Below are positions 36,307 through 46,598 of a stretch of DNA of 64,000 nt, in pieces (position 1 is the first letter of the stretch; each line of letters opens with the position of its first letter). Both the position numbers and the translations under genes were made by a program. Below the pieces are notes generated by a model that was given only the letters and a program-made list of their open reading frames with translations, was not told the origin of the DNA and searched no databases. Origin of the DNA: Tangfeifania diversioriginum (lineage in GTDB: Bacteria > Bacteroidota > Bacteroidia > Bacteroidales > Prolixibacteraceae); NCBI RefSeq assembly GCF_900141875.1, contig NZ_FQZE01000009.1, forward strand, positions 62,001-126,000, given 5' to 3'.

Positions 36307-39300
36307 ATGAAAAAAATTGCACTATTCTTTACGATTCTTCTTTTCATAGGAACTTTGGCATCTCACGCCCAAACGAGGATGATAACCGGTACGGTTACTT
36401 CTTCGGAGGACGAAATGCCAATTCCGGGAGTTTCGATTTCTGTTAAAGGGACAACTTTGGGAACTGTTACCGACCTCAACGGTGAATTCAGCATCGATGT
36501 TCCTGAAGATGCTCAAACTCTGGTTTTTTCCTTTATTGGTATGGGAACCAGAGAAGTTGATATTACCTCAGGTACTACATTTAATGTAGTAATGGAACCT
36601 GATATTTTAGGTATTGACGAAGTTATGGTGGTTGCCTACGGTACATCCACCAAAGGTTCATTTACCGGTTCTGCCGCGGTTATGGACAATGAAAAACTTG
36701 AAAAACGGCAGGTATCCAATGTTTCAAATGCATTGGCGGGAGCAGTCGCCGGTGTTCAGGTATTGAGTGACAACGGCCAGCCTGGTACTTCCGCTACTGT
36801 TCGAGTGCGTGGCGTGGGGTCTATCAATGCCGAAATGGATCCGTTATATGTTGTTGATGGTATCCCGTTTGACGGTGACCTCTCTTCACTTAACAGTTCG
36901 GATATTGAGTCGATGACAGTATTGAAAGATGCTGCATCCACTGCTTTGTATGGTTCACGCGGTGCCAACGGAATCATCATGATTACCACCAAAAAAGGTA
37001 CTGCCGGAGAACCCAGGGTTACACTGGATGTTAAATATGGTGTAAATTCACGGGCGATTGAAAACTATGATGTGTTAACCAGTCACCAGAATTATACTGA
37101 AACTGCATACAGATCAATTTACAATGCTGGTATTTATAACTTAGGCTACACGCCAACCCGGGCCAATGCTTATGCAAACGAAAAAATTATCACCAATACT
37201 GAAGGTGGTTACGGGTACCAGATTTATACTGTTCCCGAAGGTGAACTTATTATTGGTAAAAATGGCAAGTTAAATCCCAATGCTCAGTTAGGATATAATG
37301 ACGGTACTTATTATTATACACCAGATGACTGGGCTGATGAAACTTTTCAGCAAAATCCGAGACAAGAATACAACCTGTCGATTTCAGGTGGTAATGACAA
37401 GCAAAATTACTTCATGTCTTTTGGCTATATGGATGACCAGGGAGTTGTGCCAGGTTCTGGATTTACCAGGATTTCAGGTCGTTTCAACGGTGACCATGAA
37501 GTGAAAAGCTGGTTAAAAGTTGGCGCAAACGTAAACTATAACCAAATAACCAGTGACTATCCGGGAGAACAGGTAACTACCAACTCCAGCGGAAATGCTT
37601 TTTTTATAGCAAACTACGTGGCTCCTGTTTATCCGATTTATGTGCGGGATGGAAGCACTCAGGATATATTATTGAATAATGGTCGTAAAGTTTATGATTA
37701 CGGTGATGGTGTGAGTACTAACTATTCACGTTCGTTTATGCAAATTGCCAACCCTGCAGGTGACCTGGTTTATAATAAAACCGATTATTTGATGGATATC
37801 GTGAATAGTTCATGGTATGCAGAAATTAAGCCTGTCGTAGGATTGACGATTACAGCAAAATATGGTCTTAATGTTGACAATACCAAGTATAACGACCTTG
37901 GTAATGCATACATGGGGCAAAGTGCTTCGTATGGTGGTACGGCCTATCAGGAACAGACTCGTACAACCGGATTTGACCAGCAGTATATTGCTTATTACCA
38001 GCGTGAATTTAATGATGTACACCAATTTGATTTAACAGTTGGTTACGATGGGTATTCCTATGCTGAAGAGTACGTTTTTGCAACTGGACAAAACCTTTAC
38101 AATCCTGAAAGTTATTATGTGAATAATGCCATTGACCAAATTAGGGGCGGAGGTGCAAAAGATACTTATGCAACCCAGGGGATTTTAGGCCGTTTAAATT
38201 ATTCTTATAACGATACCTACTTTGCAAATGTGACGTACCGTCGCGATGCTTCTTCACGTTTTCATCCTGACAATCGCTGGGGAAACTTTTGGTCGGCAAG
38301 TGCAGCATGGATGTTAAACAACGAAAGTTTTCTTGCCGGTGTTTCGTGGGTTGATATGTTGAAATTAAAAGCCTCCTACGGACAGCAAGGAAACGACAAT
38401 ATTGGTAACTATTACGCCTGGCTTGACCAATACGAAATGACAGGTGCCGAAGGTGTTTTCTCTGACGGAACATTAACTTATAAAGGTAATCCGGATTTAA
38501 CCTGGGAAACTTCTACCTCTTATAATGTGGGAGTTGATTTTGGTTTCTTCAAGAACCATTTGTCAGGAACAGTGGAGTATTTTGGCCGTAAATCAGCCGA
38601 TATGCTCTATTATAAGCCGGTTGCTGCAAGTTTGGGATATACTGAAATTCCAATGAATATTGGTTCAATGACCAACTCCGGTCTTGAGGTTGACCTTAAC
38701 TCGAATATTTTGAACCTGAATAATTTAACCTGGAATGTATATGCGAATGCTACCTTCATTAAAAATAAAATTAATGAACTGCATCCCGATTTGGAAGGTG
38801 ATTTAATTGATGGTACACGCATTTATGAAGAAGGTGAATCGATGTACAGGATGTACCTGGTTGATTACGCAGGAGTAGATCCTGAAACTGGGATGGCACA
38901 ATACTGGGCCGAAGATGAAGACGGTGGTGCCATTAAAACAAGTGATTATTCAATAGCAACATCTTACAAAATTGCTACTGAGGACTTGTTGCCAAAAGTT
39001 TACGGAGGTTTTGGTACTTCTGTTGAAGCCTACGGAATTGATGCTTCAGTACAGGTCTCTTACCAATTGGGAGGTCAGATTTATGACTCAGGATACCGTA
39101 GATTAATGCACAACGGAATGTCGAGCTTTGCCGGAAACAATTGGCACAAGGATATCTATAATGCATGGACACCTGAAAATACCAACACCGATGTACCACG
39201 GCTGAATGCAAATGACAGGTATGCCAACTCCACCTCAACACGTTTTATTACCAGCTCTGATTACCTGAGTTTGAATAATATAACTGTTGGGTATTCTTTA

Positions 39301-39480
39301 CCTTCTGACATTAGCAACCAGTTAAAATTTGAAAGAATTCGTGTGTATTTCGCTGCTGATAATGTAGCGCTGCTGACCAGCCGTAAAGGATTAGACCCGC
39401 GCCAAAGTTATATTTCTGCAACTACCGCGCGATATACTCCTATTCGTTCAATTTCGGGAGGTCTTAATTTAATGTTTTAA
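36307..39480 (+). CDS. SusC/RagA-family TonB-dependent outer-membrane transporter
   Basis: This 1057-residue protein has signal peptide MKKIALFFTILLFIGTLASHAQ. A carboxypeptidase-D-like barrel-entry domain follows (ITGTVTSSEDEMPIPGVSIS, KGTTLGTVTDLNGEFSIDVP), then the TonB plug (MVVAYGTSTKGSFTGSA, VRVRGVGSINAEMDPLYVVD, IESMTVLKDAASTALYGSRG) and a ~750-residue beta-barrel ending in aromatic LNLMF. It imports oligosaccharides with the SusD lipoprotein encoded 18 bp downstream. No FecI/anti-sigma extension or HTCS regulator is in the window, so its control is not apparent. Confidence 0.95.
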   Translation: MKKIALFFTILLFIGTLASHAQTRMITGTVTSSEDEMPIPGVSISVKGTTLGTVTDLNGEFSIDVPEDAQTLVFSFIGMGTREVDITSGTTFNVVMEPDILGIDEVMVVAYGTSTKGSFTGSAAVMDNEKLEKRQVSNVSNALAGAVAGVQVLSDNGQPGTSATVRVRGVGSINAEMDPLYVVDGIPFDGDLSSLNSSDIESMTVLKDAASTALYGSRGANGIIMITTKKGTAGEPRVTLDVKYGVNSRAIENYDVLTSHQNYTETAYRSIYNAGIYNLGYTPTRANAYANEKIITNTEGGYGYQIYTVPEGELIIGKNGKLNPNAQLGYNDGTYYYTPDDWADETFQQNPRQEYNLSISGGNDKQNYFMSFGYMDDQGVVPGSGFTRISGRFNGDHEVKSWLKVGANVNYNQITSDYPGEQVTTNSSGNAFFIANYVAPVYPIYVRDGSTQDILLNNGRKVYDYGDGVSTNYSRSFMQIANPAGDLVYNKTDYLMDIVNSSWYAEIKPVVGLTITAKYGLNVDNTKYNDLGNAYMGQSASYGGTAYQEQTRTTGFDQQYIAYYQREFNDVHQFDLTVGYDGYSYAEEYVFATGQNLYNPESYYVNNAIDQIRGGGAKDTYATQGILGRLNYSYNDTYFANVTYRRDASSRFHPDNRWGNFWSASAAWMLNNESFLAGVSWVDMLKLKASYGQQGNDNIGNYYAWLDQYEMTGAEGVFSDGTLTYKGNPDLTWETSTSYNVGVDFGFFKNHLSGTVEYFGRKSADMLYYKPVAASLGYTEIPMNIGSMTNSGLEVDLNSNILNLNNLTWNVYANATFIKNKINELHPDLEGDLIDGTRIYEEGESMYRMYLVDYAGVDPETGMAQYWAEDEDGGAIKTSDYSIATSYKIATEDLLPKVYGGFGTSVEAYGIDASVQVSYQLGGQIYDSGYRRLMHNGMSSFAGNNWHKDIYNAWTPENTNTDVPRLNANDRYANSTSTRFITSSDYLSLNNITVGYSLPSDISNQLKFERIRVYFAADNVALLTSRKGLDPRQSYISATTARYTPIRSISGGLNLMF

Positions 39481-39498
39481 TTATTAAAGTAGATTATT

Positions 39499-41103
39499 AT
39501 GAATAGAAAATATATTATCTTATTACTGGTATCCTTTTTCTTTGCCACAGTAGGCTGCGAGGATCTGGATACACTCCCAGAAGGAGACACGATTACGACT
39601 TCGCAAAAAGAAGAAGTTTTGGATAATGATCCTTCAAAGGCAGTAGCTGGTGTAAATGCCATATTTGCACAGTTCACTCAGTACATGCCTAATGAAACTG
39701 CTCTCGGGGCAGAACGTCACAACGATTTTGGCTATCCTTCAGTAATGCTGTTTACTGACCACAACGGATACGATTTGGTATCGGATGATAATGGTTATAA
39801 CTGGAATGGTAATAACCTTGAATATTCTGACCGTGAATATACTTCCAACGAAGGCCAAATTTTGTGGAATGATATGTATGCCATTATCAGTTCTGCCAAT
39901 AACGTGATTGATGCCATTGATCCGGAAACAGAAGATCCTACTTCCCAGTATTATCTGGCACAAGGCCTGGCTGCCCGATCTTTTAGTTACTGGGTGTTGG
40001 CACAGCTATACCAATTTAATTACGTAGGTAACGAATCAGCACCTTGTGTGCCGATTATTACCAATGAGAATTCCAATGAAGCTGCGCTCGATGGCTCTCC
40101 ACGTGCTACAGTTCAGGAAGTTTACCAATTGATTACATCGGATATTGACAACGCAGTAAATTTATTGACTTCTGCTGAAGAAAACGGAATTGTCCGTGCC
40201 GATAAACGGTATATTAGCCTTGCCGTTGCTTATGGATTACGCGCCCGAGTTAATTTAACAATGCAAAATTGGAGCGAAGCGGCTGCTGATGCCACCAAGG
40301 CTATCGAAGTTTCTGGTGCTACACCTGCTTCAATTGCTGATGTAAGCAAGCCTTCATTCTGGAGTTCCGACGAATCGAACTGGATGTGGGGGATTATTGT
40401 TAAGGAAACCGACGATGTTGTTTCTTCAGGTATTGTGAACTGGCCATCGCACATGGGCTCGCTTAATTATGGTTATGCCAACTTCTCCGGTGGAAAGCAA
40501 ATTAACAAATCGTTATTTGAATCCATTCCCGAAACGGATGTGCGCAAAGGCTGGTGGTTAGACGAAAATGAAACTTCACCAAATTTAAACAAAGCTGAAG
40601 CTGAAGCAGCGGCTGGATATGGTTATCCTGCTTATACCCAGGTGAAATTTGCTCCATATAACGAGGAGCCCAAAACTTCAACAAACGCAAACGATATTCC
40701 GTTAATGCGCATTGAAGAAATGTATTTAATTAAGGCCGAAGCCGAAGCAATGAGTGGTGGTGATGGCAAAACTACTCTTGAAAGCTTTGTGCAGAATTAT
40801 CGTGATCCGGGATATGTTTGTAATGCTTCATCACCCGAAGGAATTCAGGAGGAAGTATTTTTTCACCGCAGGCTCGAACTTTGGGGTGAAGGGATGAACT
40901 GGTTTGATATTATGCGTTTAAATAAAGATGTAGATCGCAGGGGCGGAGCATTCCCAAATGCCACTATGGTATTTAATATTCCGGCCGGAAGCGATATTTT
41001 ATTGTGGCGTATTCCCGAGGCCGAAATTCAGGCAAACCCTGCTTTGACTGAAGGAGATAACAACCCAGCCGTACCGGCACCTTCGCCAGTTGCAGATTTA
41101 TAA
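39499..41103 (+). CDS. SusD/RagB-family glycan-binding lipoprotein
   Basis: This 534-residue lipoprotein (lipobox FFFATVGC) has the SusD helical/TPR fold: AQGLAARSFSYWVLAQLYQFNYVG, YLIKAEAEAMSGG, and the C-terminal FFHRRLELWGEGMNWFDIMRLN motif that is nearly universal in the family. It binds substrate outside the cell and passes it to the SusC barrel encoded just before it. The ligand is not predictable. Confidence 0.95.
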   Translation: MNRKYIILLLVSFFFATVGCEDLDTLPEGDTITTSQKEEVLDNDPSKAVAGVNAIFAQFTQYMPNETALGAERHNDFGYPSVMLFTDHNGYDLVSDDNGYNWNGNNLEYSDREYTSNEGQILWNDMYAIISSANNVIDAIDPETEDPTSQYYLAQGLAARSFSYWVLAQLYQFNYVGNESAPCVPIITNENSNEAALDGSPRATVQEVYQLITSDIDNAVNLLTSAEENGIVRADKRYISLAVAYGLRARVNLTMQNWSEAAADATKAIEVSGATPASIADVSKPSFWSSDESNWMWGIIVKETDDVVSSGIVNWPSHMGSLNYGYANFSGGKQINKSLFESIPETDVRKGWWLDENETSPNLNKAEAEAAAGYGYPAYTQVKFAPYNEEPKTSTNANDIPLMRIEEMYLIKAEAEAMSGGDGKTTLESFVQNYRDPGYVCNASSPEGIQEEVFFHRRLELWGEGMNWFDIMRLNKDVDRRGGAFPNATMVFNIPAGSDILLWRIPEAEIQANPALTEGDNNPAVPAPSPVADL

Positions 41104-41128
41104 AGTTTCACATCTATAAAAGAAAATT

Positions 41129-43135
41129 ATGAAAATTAATAAATTATTGATAGCAATTTCTGTTTTGGTTGCTCTTGCAGTAGCAGCCTGCAGTGAATTC
41201 GAAGATACTGTTGAGCCGAGCCCGGCTGTACCTGATGGATGTCAGGGGGTTTATTTCCCGGCTTCAAATACAAGCGCATATGAATTAGAACCAACAGAAC
41301 CCACTCAAATTACGATAACAATTGCTCGTGAGGTTTCATCCGGTGCAGTTGAGGTTCCTGTAAATGTTGAAGTAAATGATGAAGATGTTTATAACGTTCC
41401 GTCATCCATTAGCTTTGCAGATGGTGAAACAGAAGTGGATTTTACAGTGACTTTTCCTGATGCCGGTGAAGGAACAACTTATAACTTGAAGTTGGCCGTT
41501 GAAGGCGATGAATATGTTAATCCGTATGCATCAGCACTACCCTATGTAACCACCAGCGTGACACGCATCAAATGGGCAGCTGTTGAAGAACCTATGGTTT
41601 ATGTGGATGGAACAGTGGCTTATTTTTATGGGGTAGAAGCCCTGCCGATGTATGTGAATGCTGAGAAAGCTGAAGTTACAGGTATGACCCGCTATCGTTT
41701 CAAAAATGCATACAGAGTAGCTCCAACTGGAGAATGGGTTGGAGAAGAATATGAAGCTATCCCGGATGAAGATGGAATTTATGACGGATTTCCATATAAT
41801 TATCCGGGTGATTTTGATGAAAACAACGATTATTATACCATAATCGAAATCGATAATGCAACCGGTGAGGTATTTATGTATGCTCATGAATTGGGCATGG
41901 CATGGGGTGATGGAATGTTTTCTATAGGATCTGTATATAATAATTTATCTGACGATAAAGCCTCTTATCCATTAGGAACAATTGTGGATGGGGTTATAAC
42001 TTTTCCGAGTAATTCTTTATTTGTAAGTGAAGCAGAATATAATGATGGTGGTAAATATCCAGCTTCTGTACCTACTTATATTTACTTGACCAAAGATGCT
42101 TTCATCGCTGCCAACCTGAAGATTGATGATTTTAACGATGTGGAATACGAAGCCATCGCAGGTGAGGTTGGAGAGTTTGAATCTGCAGCATACAGCGATA
42201 ACTGGAGTCAAACATTGTCAATGGCCATTGATATCGATCCGGAAAATGAGGAGAGTGAATACAAGAACCTCTATTATTTGTCGAATCTCTATGCCGAAGG
42301 TTATGGTGTTGCTTTCTACTACAATGAGGAAGAAGAAAGCGTAACAATTCCTGAAAATCAGTCGATTGGTGCTGAATTTATGGGGAAAGACATTTATGTT
42401 TCACCCAGCGATAGTATTGAATCATCCGTTGTGGTAAATGCCAAAGGGGTTACCATTTACACCCTGGGATTAATATTCCACTTTGAAGATGGAACCATTG
42501 TTGGCGAATTCGCCGAAACATTCTTCTATTCTGAAGATGCCGTATCGTACGACAAAGAAGATTTCCTTGGTGATTTCGTAATGTCAGGATTGAGTCAGTT
42601 CGGTGAAGCAGACGCTAATATGGAAATAAACATTGCCGAAGGTGAAGATGAGAATTCGTTGGTTATAACTGGTATTGATTATGCTGCCGAAGTTATTGCT
42701 TCATTTGATCCGTCAACCAGTATTATGTCTGTTACACCGCAGGTGTTGCCCGATATTGTGACCGAATCGGCTACATATGATGCAACGTTATACACTACCG
42801 ATGCTGAAGGTGTCAGTACAACTGCTGTTATGGATTTCACATTCAATATGCAGGGCAACCTGGTTATGACATCAACAAGCCAGGGAGATGGTTATCTTAT
42901 AAATAGCGAGGCTGCAGGTGGCTGGTTGGATGGATACTACAACTTAGTATTCTCACCATTGCAAACTAAGTCTGCATATATCAATACACAAAACTTTGCT
43001 TCCTTTAATGTTCGTTCCTCAGCAAACCTAATTATAAAACAAGATTTAGGTGCTGGTAATAATTTCGAAATTCAAGGGAAAAAAGCACCCAAAAAATTTA
43101 GAAAGGATAGGACTCAGATAGATATAGTATTCTAA
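41129..43135 (+). CDS. Surface lipoprotein, third gene of the first SusCD unit
   Basis: This 668-residue protein has lipobox ALAVAACSEFED, so it is lipid-anchored. Residues ~30-145 look like a Calx-beta/Ig-like module (TITIAREVSSGAVEVPVNVE, DGETEVDFTVTFPDAGEG), followed by a large beta-rich region rich in Asp/Glu/Tyr without a family I recognise. The position 25 bp after SusD suggests a surface glycan-binding protein, as SusE/F-position genes often are. The last ~14 residues (KKFRKDRTQIDIVF) are unusually basic compared with the body. A strong terminator follows. Confidence 0.7.
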   Translation: MKINKLLIAISVLVALAVAACSEFEDTVEPSPAVPDGCQGVYFPASNTSAYELEPTEPTQITITIAREVSSGAVEVPVNVEVNDEDVYNVPSSISFADGETEVDFTVTFPDAGEGTTYNLKLAVEGDEYVNPYASALPYVTTSVTRIKWAAVEEPMVYVDGTVAYFYGVEALPMYVNAEKAEVTGMTRYRFKNAYRVAPTGEWVGEEYEAIPDEDGIYDGFPYNYPGDFDENNDYYTIIEIDNATGEVFMYAHELGMAWGDGMFSIGSVYNNLSDDKASYPLGTIVDGVITFPSNSLFVSEAEYNDGGKYPASVPTYIYLTKDAFIAANLKIDDFNDVEYEAIAGEVGEFESAAYSDNWSQTLSMAIDIDPENEESEYKNLYYLSNLYAEGYGVAFYYNEEEESVTIPENQSIGAEFMGKDIYVSPSDSIESSVVVNAKGVTIYTLGLIFHFEDGTIVGEFAETFFYSEDAVSYDKEDFLGDFVMSGLSQFGEADANMEINIAEGEDENSLVITGIDYAAEVIASFDPSTSIMSVTPQVLPDIVTESATYDATLYTTDAEGVSTTAVMDFTFNMQGNLVMTSTSQGDGYLINSEAAGGWLDGYYNLVFSPLQTKSAYINTQNFASFNVRSSANLIIKQDLGAGNNFEIQGKKAPKKFRKDRTQIDIVF

Positions 43136-43159
43136 GCTATTTCTGAATTATAATTTTTT

Positions 43160-43198
43160 AATAAAGAGGATGTCAATATGGCATCCTCTTTATTTTTT
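43160..43198 (+). terminator. Strong Rho-independent terminator between the two SusCD units
   Basis: A perfect stem AATAAAGAGGATG/CATCCTCTTTATT with loop TCAATATGG is followed by six T. It separates the first SusCD-lipoprotein operon from the second. Confidence 0.88.
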
Positions 43199-43381
43199 AG
43201 TGCATCAGTAAAATTCAGTAGAATGAATAGATATTATGACTTTCAGCGAGAAAAGTGGGAAGTATTGTTTTTACTCGTAAGGAATATAATAACTTTGCAT
43301 TCCTTGTTTGGTGCAGTGGTTTTTTGGTTCATACCATTGCATTTAAGAGAGAGAGAGAATACCGAATCAAAGCAAATATTT

Positions 43382-46300
43382 ATGAAGAAAATTGCGCTAA
43401 TGCTGTTAACCATTGCCTTGGCTGGTTTTCAGGTGATTAATGCCCAACCTCGGCGCATATCAGGTAGCGTAACCAATTCTGAAGGCAATACGCCAATTCC
43501 GGGAGTATCGGTTGTGGTGAAAGGAACAACTTTGGGAACAGTTACCGATAGTGACGGGAAATATGTTCTTACCATTCCCGGAGAAGCCCGGACTTTAATC
43601 TTTTCATTTGTGGGGATGCAAATGGCAGAAGTGGCCATTCAGGGAGCAACTGTTGATGTGGTTATGGAACCTGATGTTATTGGCGTTGATGAAGTGATGG
43701 TAGTGGCTTACGGAACGGCCACCAAAGAATCGTTTACTGGTTCGGCTTCGAAAGTGGAAGGTGAAAAACTGGCCGGCAAAAATACATCGGAAATTACCAA
43801 AGCACTTGCAGGCGAAGTGGCGGGCGTGCAGGTTATCAACTCTTCCGGCCAGCCGGGTACAACCGCTTCTCTGCGCATAAGGGGATTCGGTTCGGTTAAT
43901 GCCAGTCGCGAACCGCTGTACATTGTTGATGGCATTCCGTTTAATGGTAACCTGGCCTCCATCGACCCGGCCGATATTGAATCCACCACCGTTCTGAAAG
44001 ATGCATCGGCCACCGCAATTTACGGAGCACGGGGCGCAAATGGTGTGGTGGTTATCGCCACCAAAAAAGGATTGAAAAACAAACAGGTTATCGATGTGGA
44101 TGTAAATTACGGAATAAACCTTCGCCTGATTCCGCTCTACAATGTTATTGATTCGCCTGAAGAATATGTGCAGTTGAGCTGGGAAGGACTGAAGAATAAA
44201 TACGTTTCGCAGGGAATTGGAAATCCCGGGCAAGTGGCTGCCGAAGATGTTTTTTCAGTAGGCAACGGTTTGTCTCCCTACTATAATATGTGGAATGCGG
44301 ATGACAATGAGCTGATTGACCCGGCCACAGGGCAGTTTACAACTACCGAAAGAAAATATACCCCGGAAAACTGGGCCGACGAAGTTTTCAGCACGTCAAA
44401 ACGCCGGGAAGCAAGTGTTCGACTGAGTGGCGGCGGAGAAAACGGAAGCTACTACACATCGGTTGGATACCTCAATGACGAAGGATATTATGTGGGGTCC
44501 GAATTCGACCGCTTCAGCACACGGGCCAACATCGATCAGGAGTTGCGGGACTGGTTGTCTGCCAATCTGAACCTCAGCTATTCATACATGGAAAGGAATT
44601 CTCCAGGGCAAAGGGAGGTGGCCAATAACGGGTTTTTCTTTGTAAATGAAATGCCCCCTGTTTATCCGGTTTACGTGCGCGATGAAAATGGAAATAAAGT
44701 AGAAGACTCCAAAGTGGGCGGATTTCTTTATGATTATGGTTTCGACCGTGGAACGGGGACCCGTGGCTTTGGGGCAAATATCAACCCGGCCGGTGCTGCC
44801 CGGCTCGACAGGGATTTTTACATCATTCATAATTTTGCAGGAAATGCCGCCGTGGAAGCTCGGTTTCTGAATAATTTTCGTTTCAATACCAATTTTGGTA
44901 TGCAATATTACGGGCAGAATAATTCCAAACTTACCAATCCGTTTTACGGCGATGCCGAAGGACTCGGCAGAATCTTAAAGCGGCAGGATAACCGGTTTTC
45001 TTACACCTGGAATCAAATTTTAACGTATCGTAATGCTTTTGACAAACACAGTATTGAAGCTTTTATCGCCCACGAAAACACACTTTACCGCGATGCATTT
45101 ATGGAGGGGCAGAAATCGAATATCGCTCGGCCATACAATATTGAATGGACCAACGCGGTAATAATGGACTGGATGGATTCCGAGGTGGTGGATTATGCCC
45201 TGGAAAGTTTTTTCGGACAGGCAAAATACAATTACGACGGAAAATATTACCTGTACGCCACCGCACGCCGCGACGGCACTTCGCGCTTCCCGGATAATAA
45301 ATGGGGCACATTCGGTTCGCTTGGTGCTGCATGGATGCTCAACAAAGAATCATTTTTGGCCGGCACTCACTGGATCAACCTCCTGAAGCTGAAAGCCAGT
45401 GTGGGCACATTGGGAAACCAGGACATCGGTAATTACCCTACCTTCGACCAGTATTCAATTTCAAATTTGAATGATGAATTGTCGTTTAGCTTTGATTACA
45501 AAGGAAATCCGGGTTTAACATGGGAAAGTTCCAATTCATTCAATACCGGAATTGAGTTTGGTTTGGCCAATGTAATTTCGGGGCAGATTGAATATTTTAC
45601 GAAAAAAACAACCAACCTGCTGTTTTACAAACAGGTTGCCCCTTCGCTTGGATTTTCCCAGGTACCCGTAAACGATGGGGAACTTTTAAATTCAGGCTTT
45701 GAATTTGAATTGATTGGACACCTGATAAATACCGGCAAAGTGACGCTCGATTTACGAGTTAACGGAGGAAATTACAGGAATAGAATCACACAGATGCCCA
45801 TTGATGATTCAACCGGTGAAGAAAAAATACTGGAAGTTCAGGAAACTTATGCCTATTCGGAAGGACATTCGATTTATGATTTTTATGTGAGGGAATTTGC
45901 AGGCGTTGACACTGAAACCGGACTCTCGCTGTGGAACCGCTATTATAATGAAGTTGGCGGTGAGCGGGAATATATTGTTGACATGGTAACCTACCGGAAT
46001 GAAAATTCAGTTTCGGAATTGGGGGTTGAAACCACTGCCGATTATAACAAAGCCACAAAAAAATATATCGATAAATCGGTTGTTCCGGACTTAACCGGCG
46101 GTTTTGGGCTCGATTTTTCCTGGAGTGGGTTCGAACTTACGTCGCAGTTTGCCTACAGTATTGGAGGGCACTCGTACGACAACATTTATGCCTCCCTGAT
46201 GGGAAATCATTTGCCCGGAAAAAGCAACTGGTCGAAGGATATTCTCAACAGGTGGCAGCAACCGGGCGATGTAACCGACGTGCCGCGCCTTTCCTCCGAT

Positions 46301-46573
46301 TTCGACAAAAATGTCAATGCTACCTCTTCCCGGTTTATTGTCAGTAACGCTTTTCTCAACTTAACCAATGTGAGGTTATCGTACACGTTGCCAGCATCGG
46401 TCACCAAAACTGTTGATATTGGGCGGGCATCTTTATGGGTTTCCGGCGATAACCTGTTCATGTTGACTGCGCGCCGGGGGTTTATTCCGGTTGGCGCTGA
46501 ATCGGGTAGCTCAAGAACAACGCGGTATGCGCCGTTGAGTACCATCGCGTCTGGAATTAAGCTGCAATTTTAA
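43382..46573 (+). CDS. Second SusC/RagA-family TonB-dependent transporter
   Basis: Beginning at the ATG at 43382, where a proper signal peptide lies (MKKIALMLLTIALAGFQVINAQ), gives 1063 residues. The open frame extends upstream to 43178, but that stretch overlaps the terminator. The carboxypeptidase-like domain (SGSVTNSEGNTPIPGVSVVV) and plug (VMVVAYGTATKESFTGSAS, IRGFGSVNASREPLYIVDGI, VLKDASATAIYGARGANG) are typical. The barrel ends in SGIKLQF. It is related to the SusC at 36307 but clearly diverged, so the two are not a recent duplication. Confidence 0.94.
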   Translation: MKKIALMLLTIALAGFQVINAQPRRISGSVTNSEGNTPIPGVSVVVKGTTLGTVTDSDGKYVLTIPGEARTLIFSFVGMQMAEVAIQGATVDVVMEPDVIGVDEVMVVAYGTATKESFTGSASKVEGEKLAGKNTSEITKALAGEVAGVQVINSSGQPGTTASLRIRGFGSVNASREPLYIVDGIPFNGNLASIDPADIESTTVLKDASATAIYGARGANGVVVIATKKGLKNKQVIDVDVNYGINLRLIPLYNVIDSPEEYVQLSWEGLKNKYVSQGIGNPGQVAAEDVFSVGNGLSPYYNMWNADDNELIDPATGQFTTTERKYTPENWADEVFSTSKRREASVRLSGGGENGSYYTSVGYLNDEGYYVGSEFDRFSTRANIDQELRDWLSANLNLSYSYMERNSPGQREVANNGFFFVNEMPPVYPVYVRDENGNKVEDSKVGGFLYDYGFDRGTGTRGFGANINPAGAARLDRDFYIIHNFAGNAAVEARFLNNFRFNTNFGMQYYGQNNSKLTNPFYGDAEGLGRILKRQDNRFSYTWNQILTYRNAFDKHSIEAFIAHENTLYRDAFMEGQKSNIARPYNIEWTNAVIMDWMDSEVVDYALESFFGQAKYNYDGKYYLYATARRDGTSRFPDNKWGTFGSLGAAWMLNKESFLAGTHWINLLKLKASVGTLGNQDIGNYPTFDQYSISNLNDELSFSFDYKGNPGLTWESSNSFNTGIEFGLANVISGQIEYFTKKTTNLLFYKQVAPSLGFSQVPVNDGELLNSGFEFELIGHLINTGKVTLDLRVNGGNYRNRITQMPIDDSTGEEKILEVQETYAYSEGHSIYDFYVREFAGVDTETGLSLWNRYYNEVGGEREYIVDMVTYRNENSVSELGVETTADYNKATKKYIDKSVVPDLTGGFGLDFSWSGFELTSQFAYSIGGHSYDNIYASLMGNHLPGKSNWSKDILNRWQQPGDVTDVPRLSSDFDKNVNATSSRFIVSNAFLNLTNVRLSYTLPASVTKTVDIGRASLWVSGDNLFMLTARRGFIPVGAESGSSRTTRYAPLSTIASGIKLQF

Positions 46574-46598
46574 TTGAGAAATTTAAAAAATCAGCAAA

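Noticed and set aside
43178-43381. Upstream extension of the second SusC gene
   Set aside because: It overlaps a strong terminator, and the proper signal peptide starts at 43382.
43604-44233. 209-codon minus-strand open frame
   Set aside because: Antisense to the second SusC gene, with no signal or family features.
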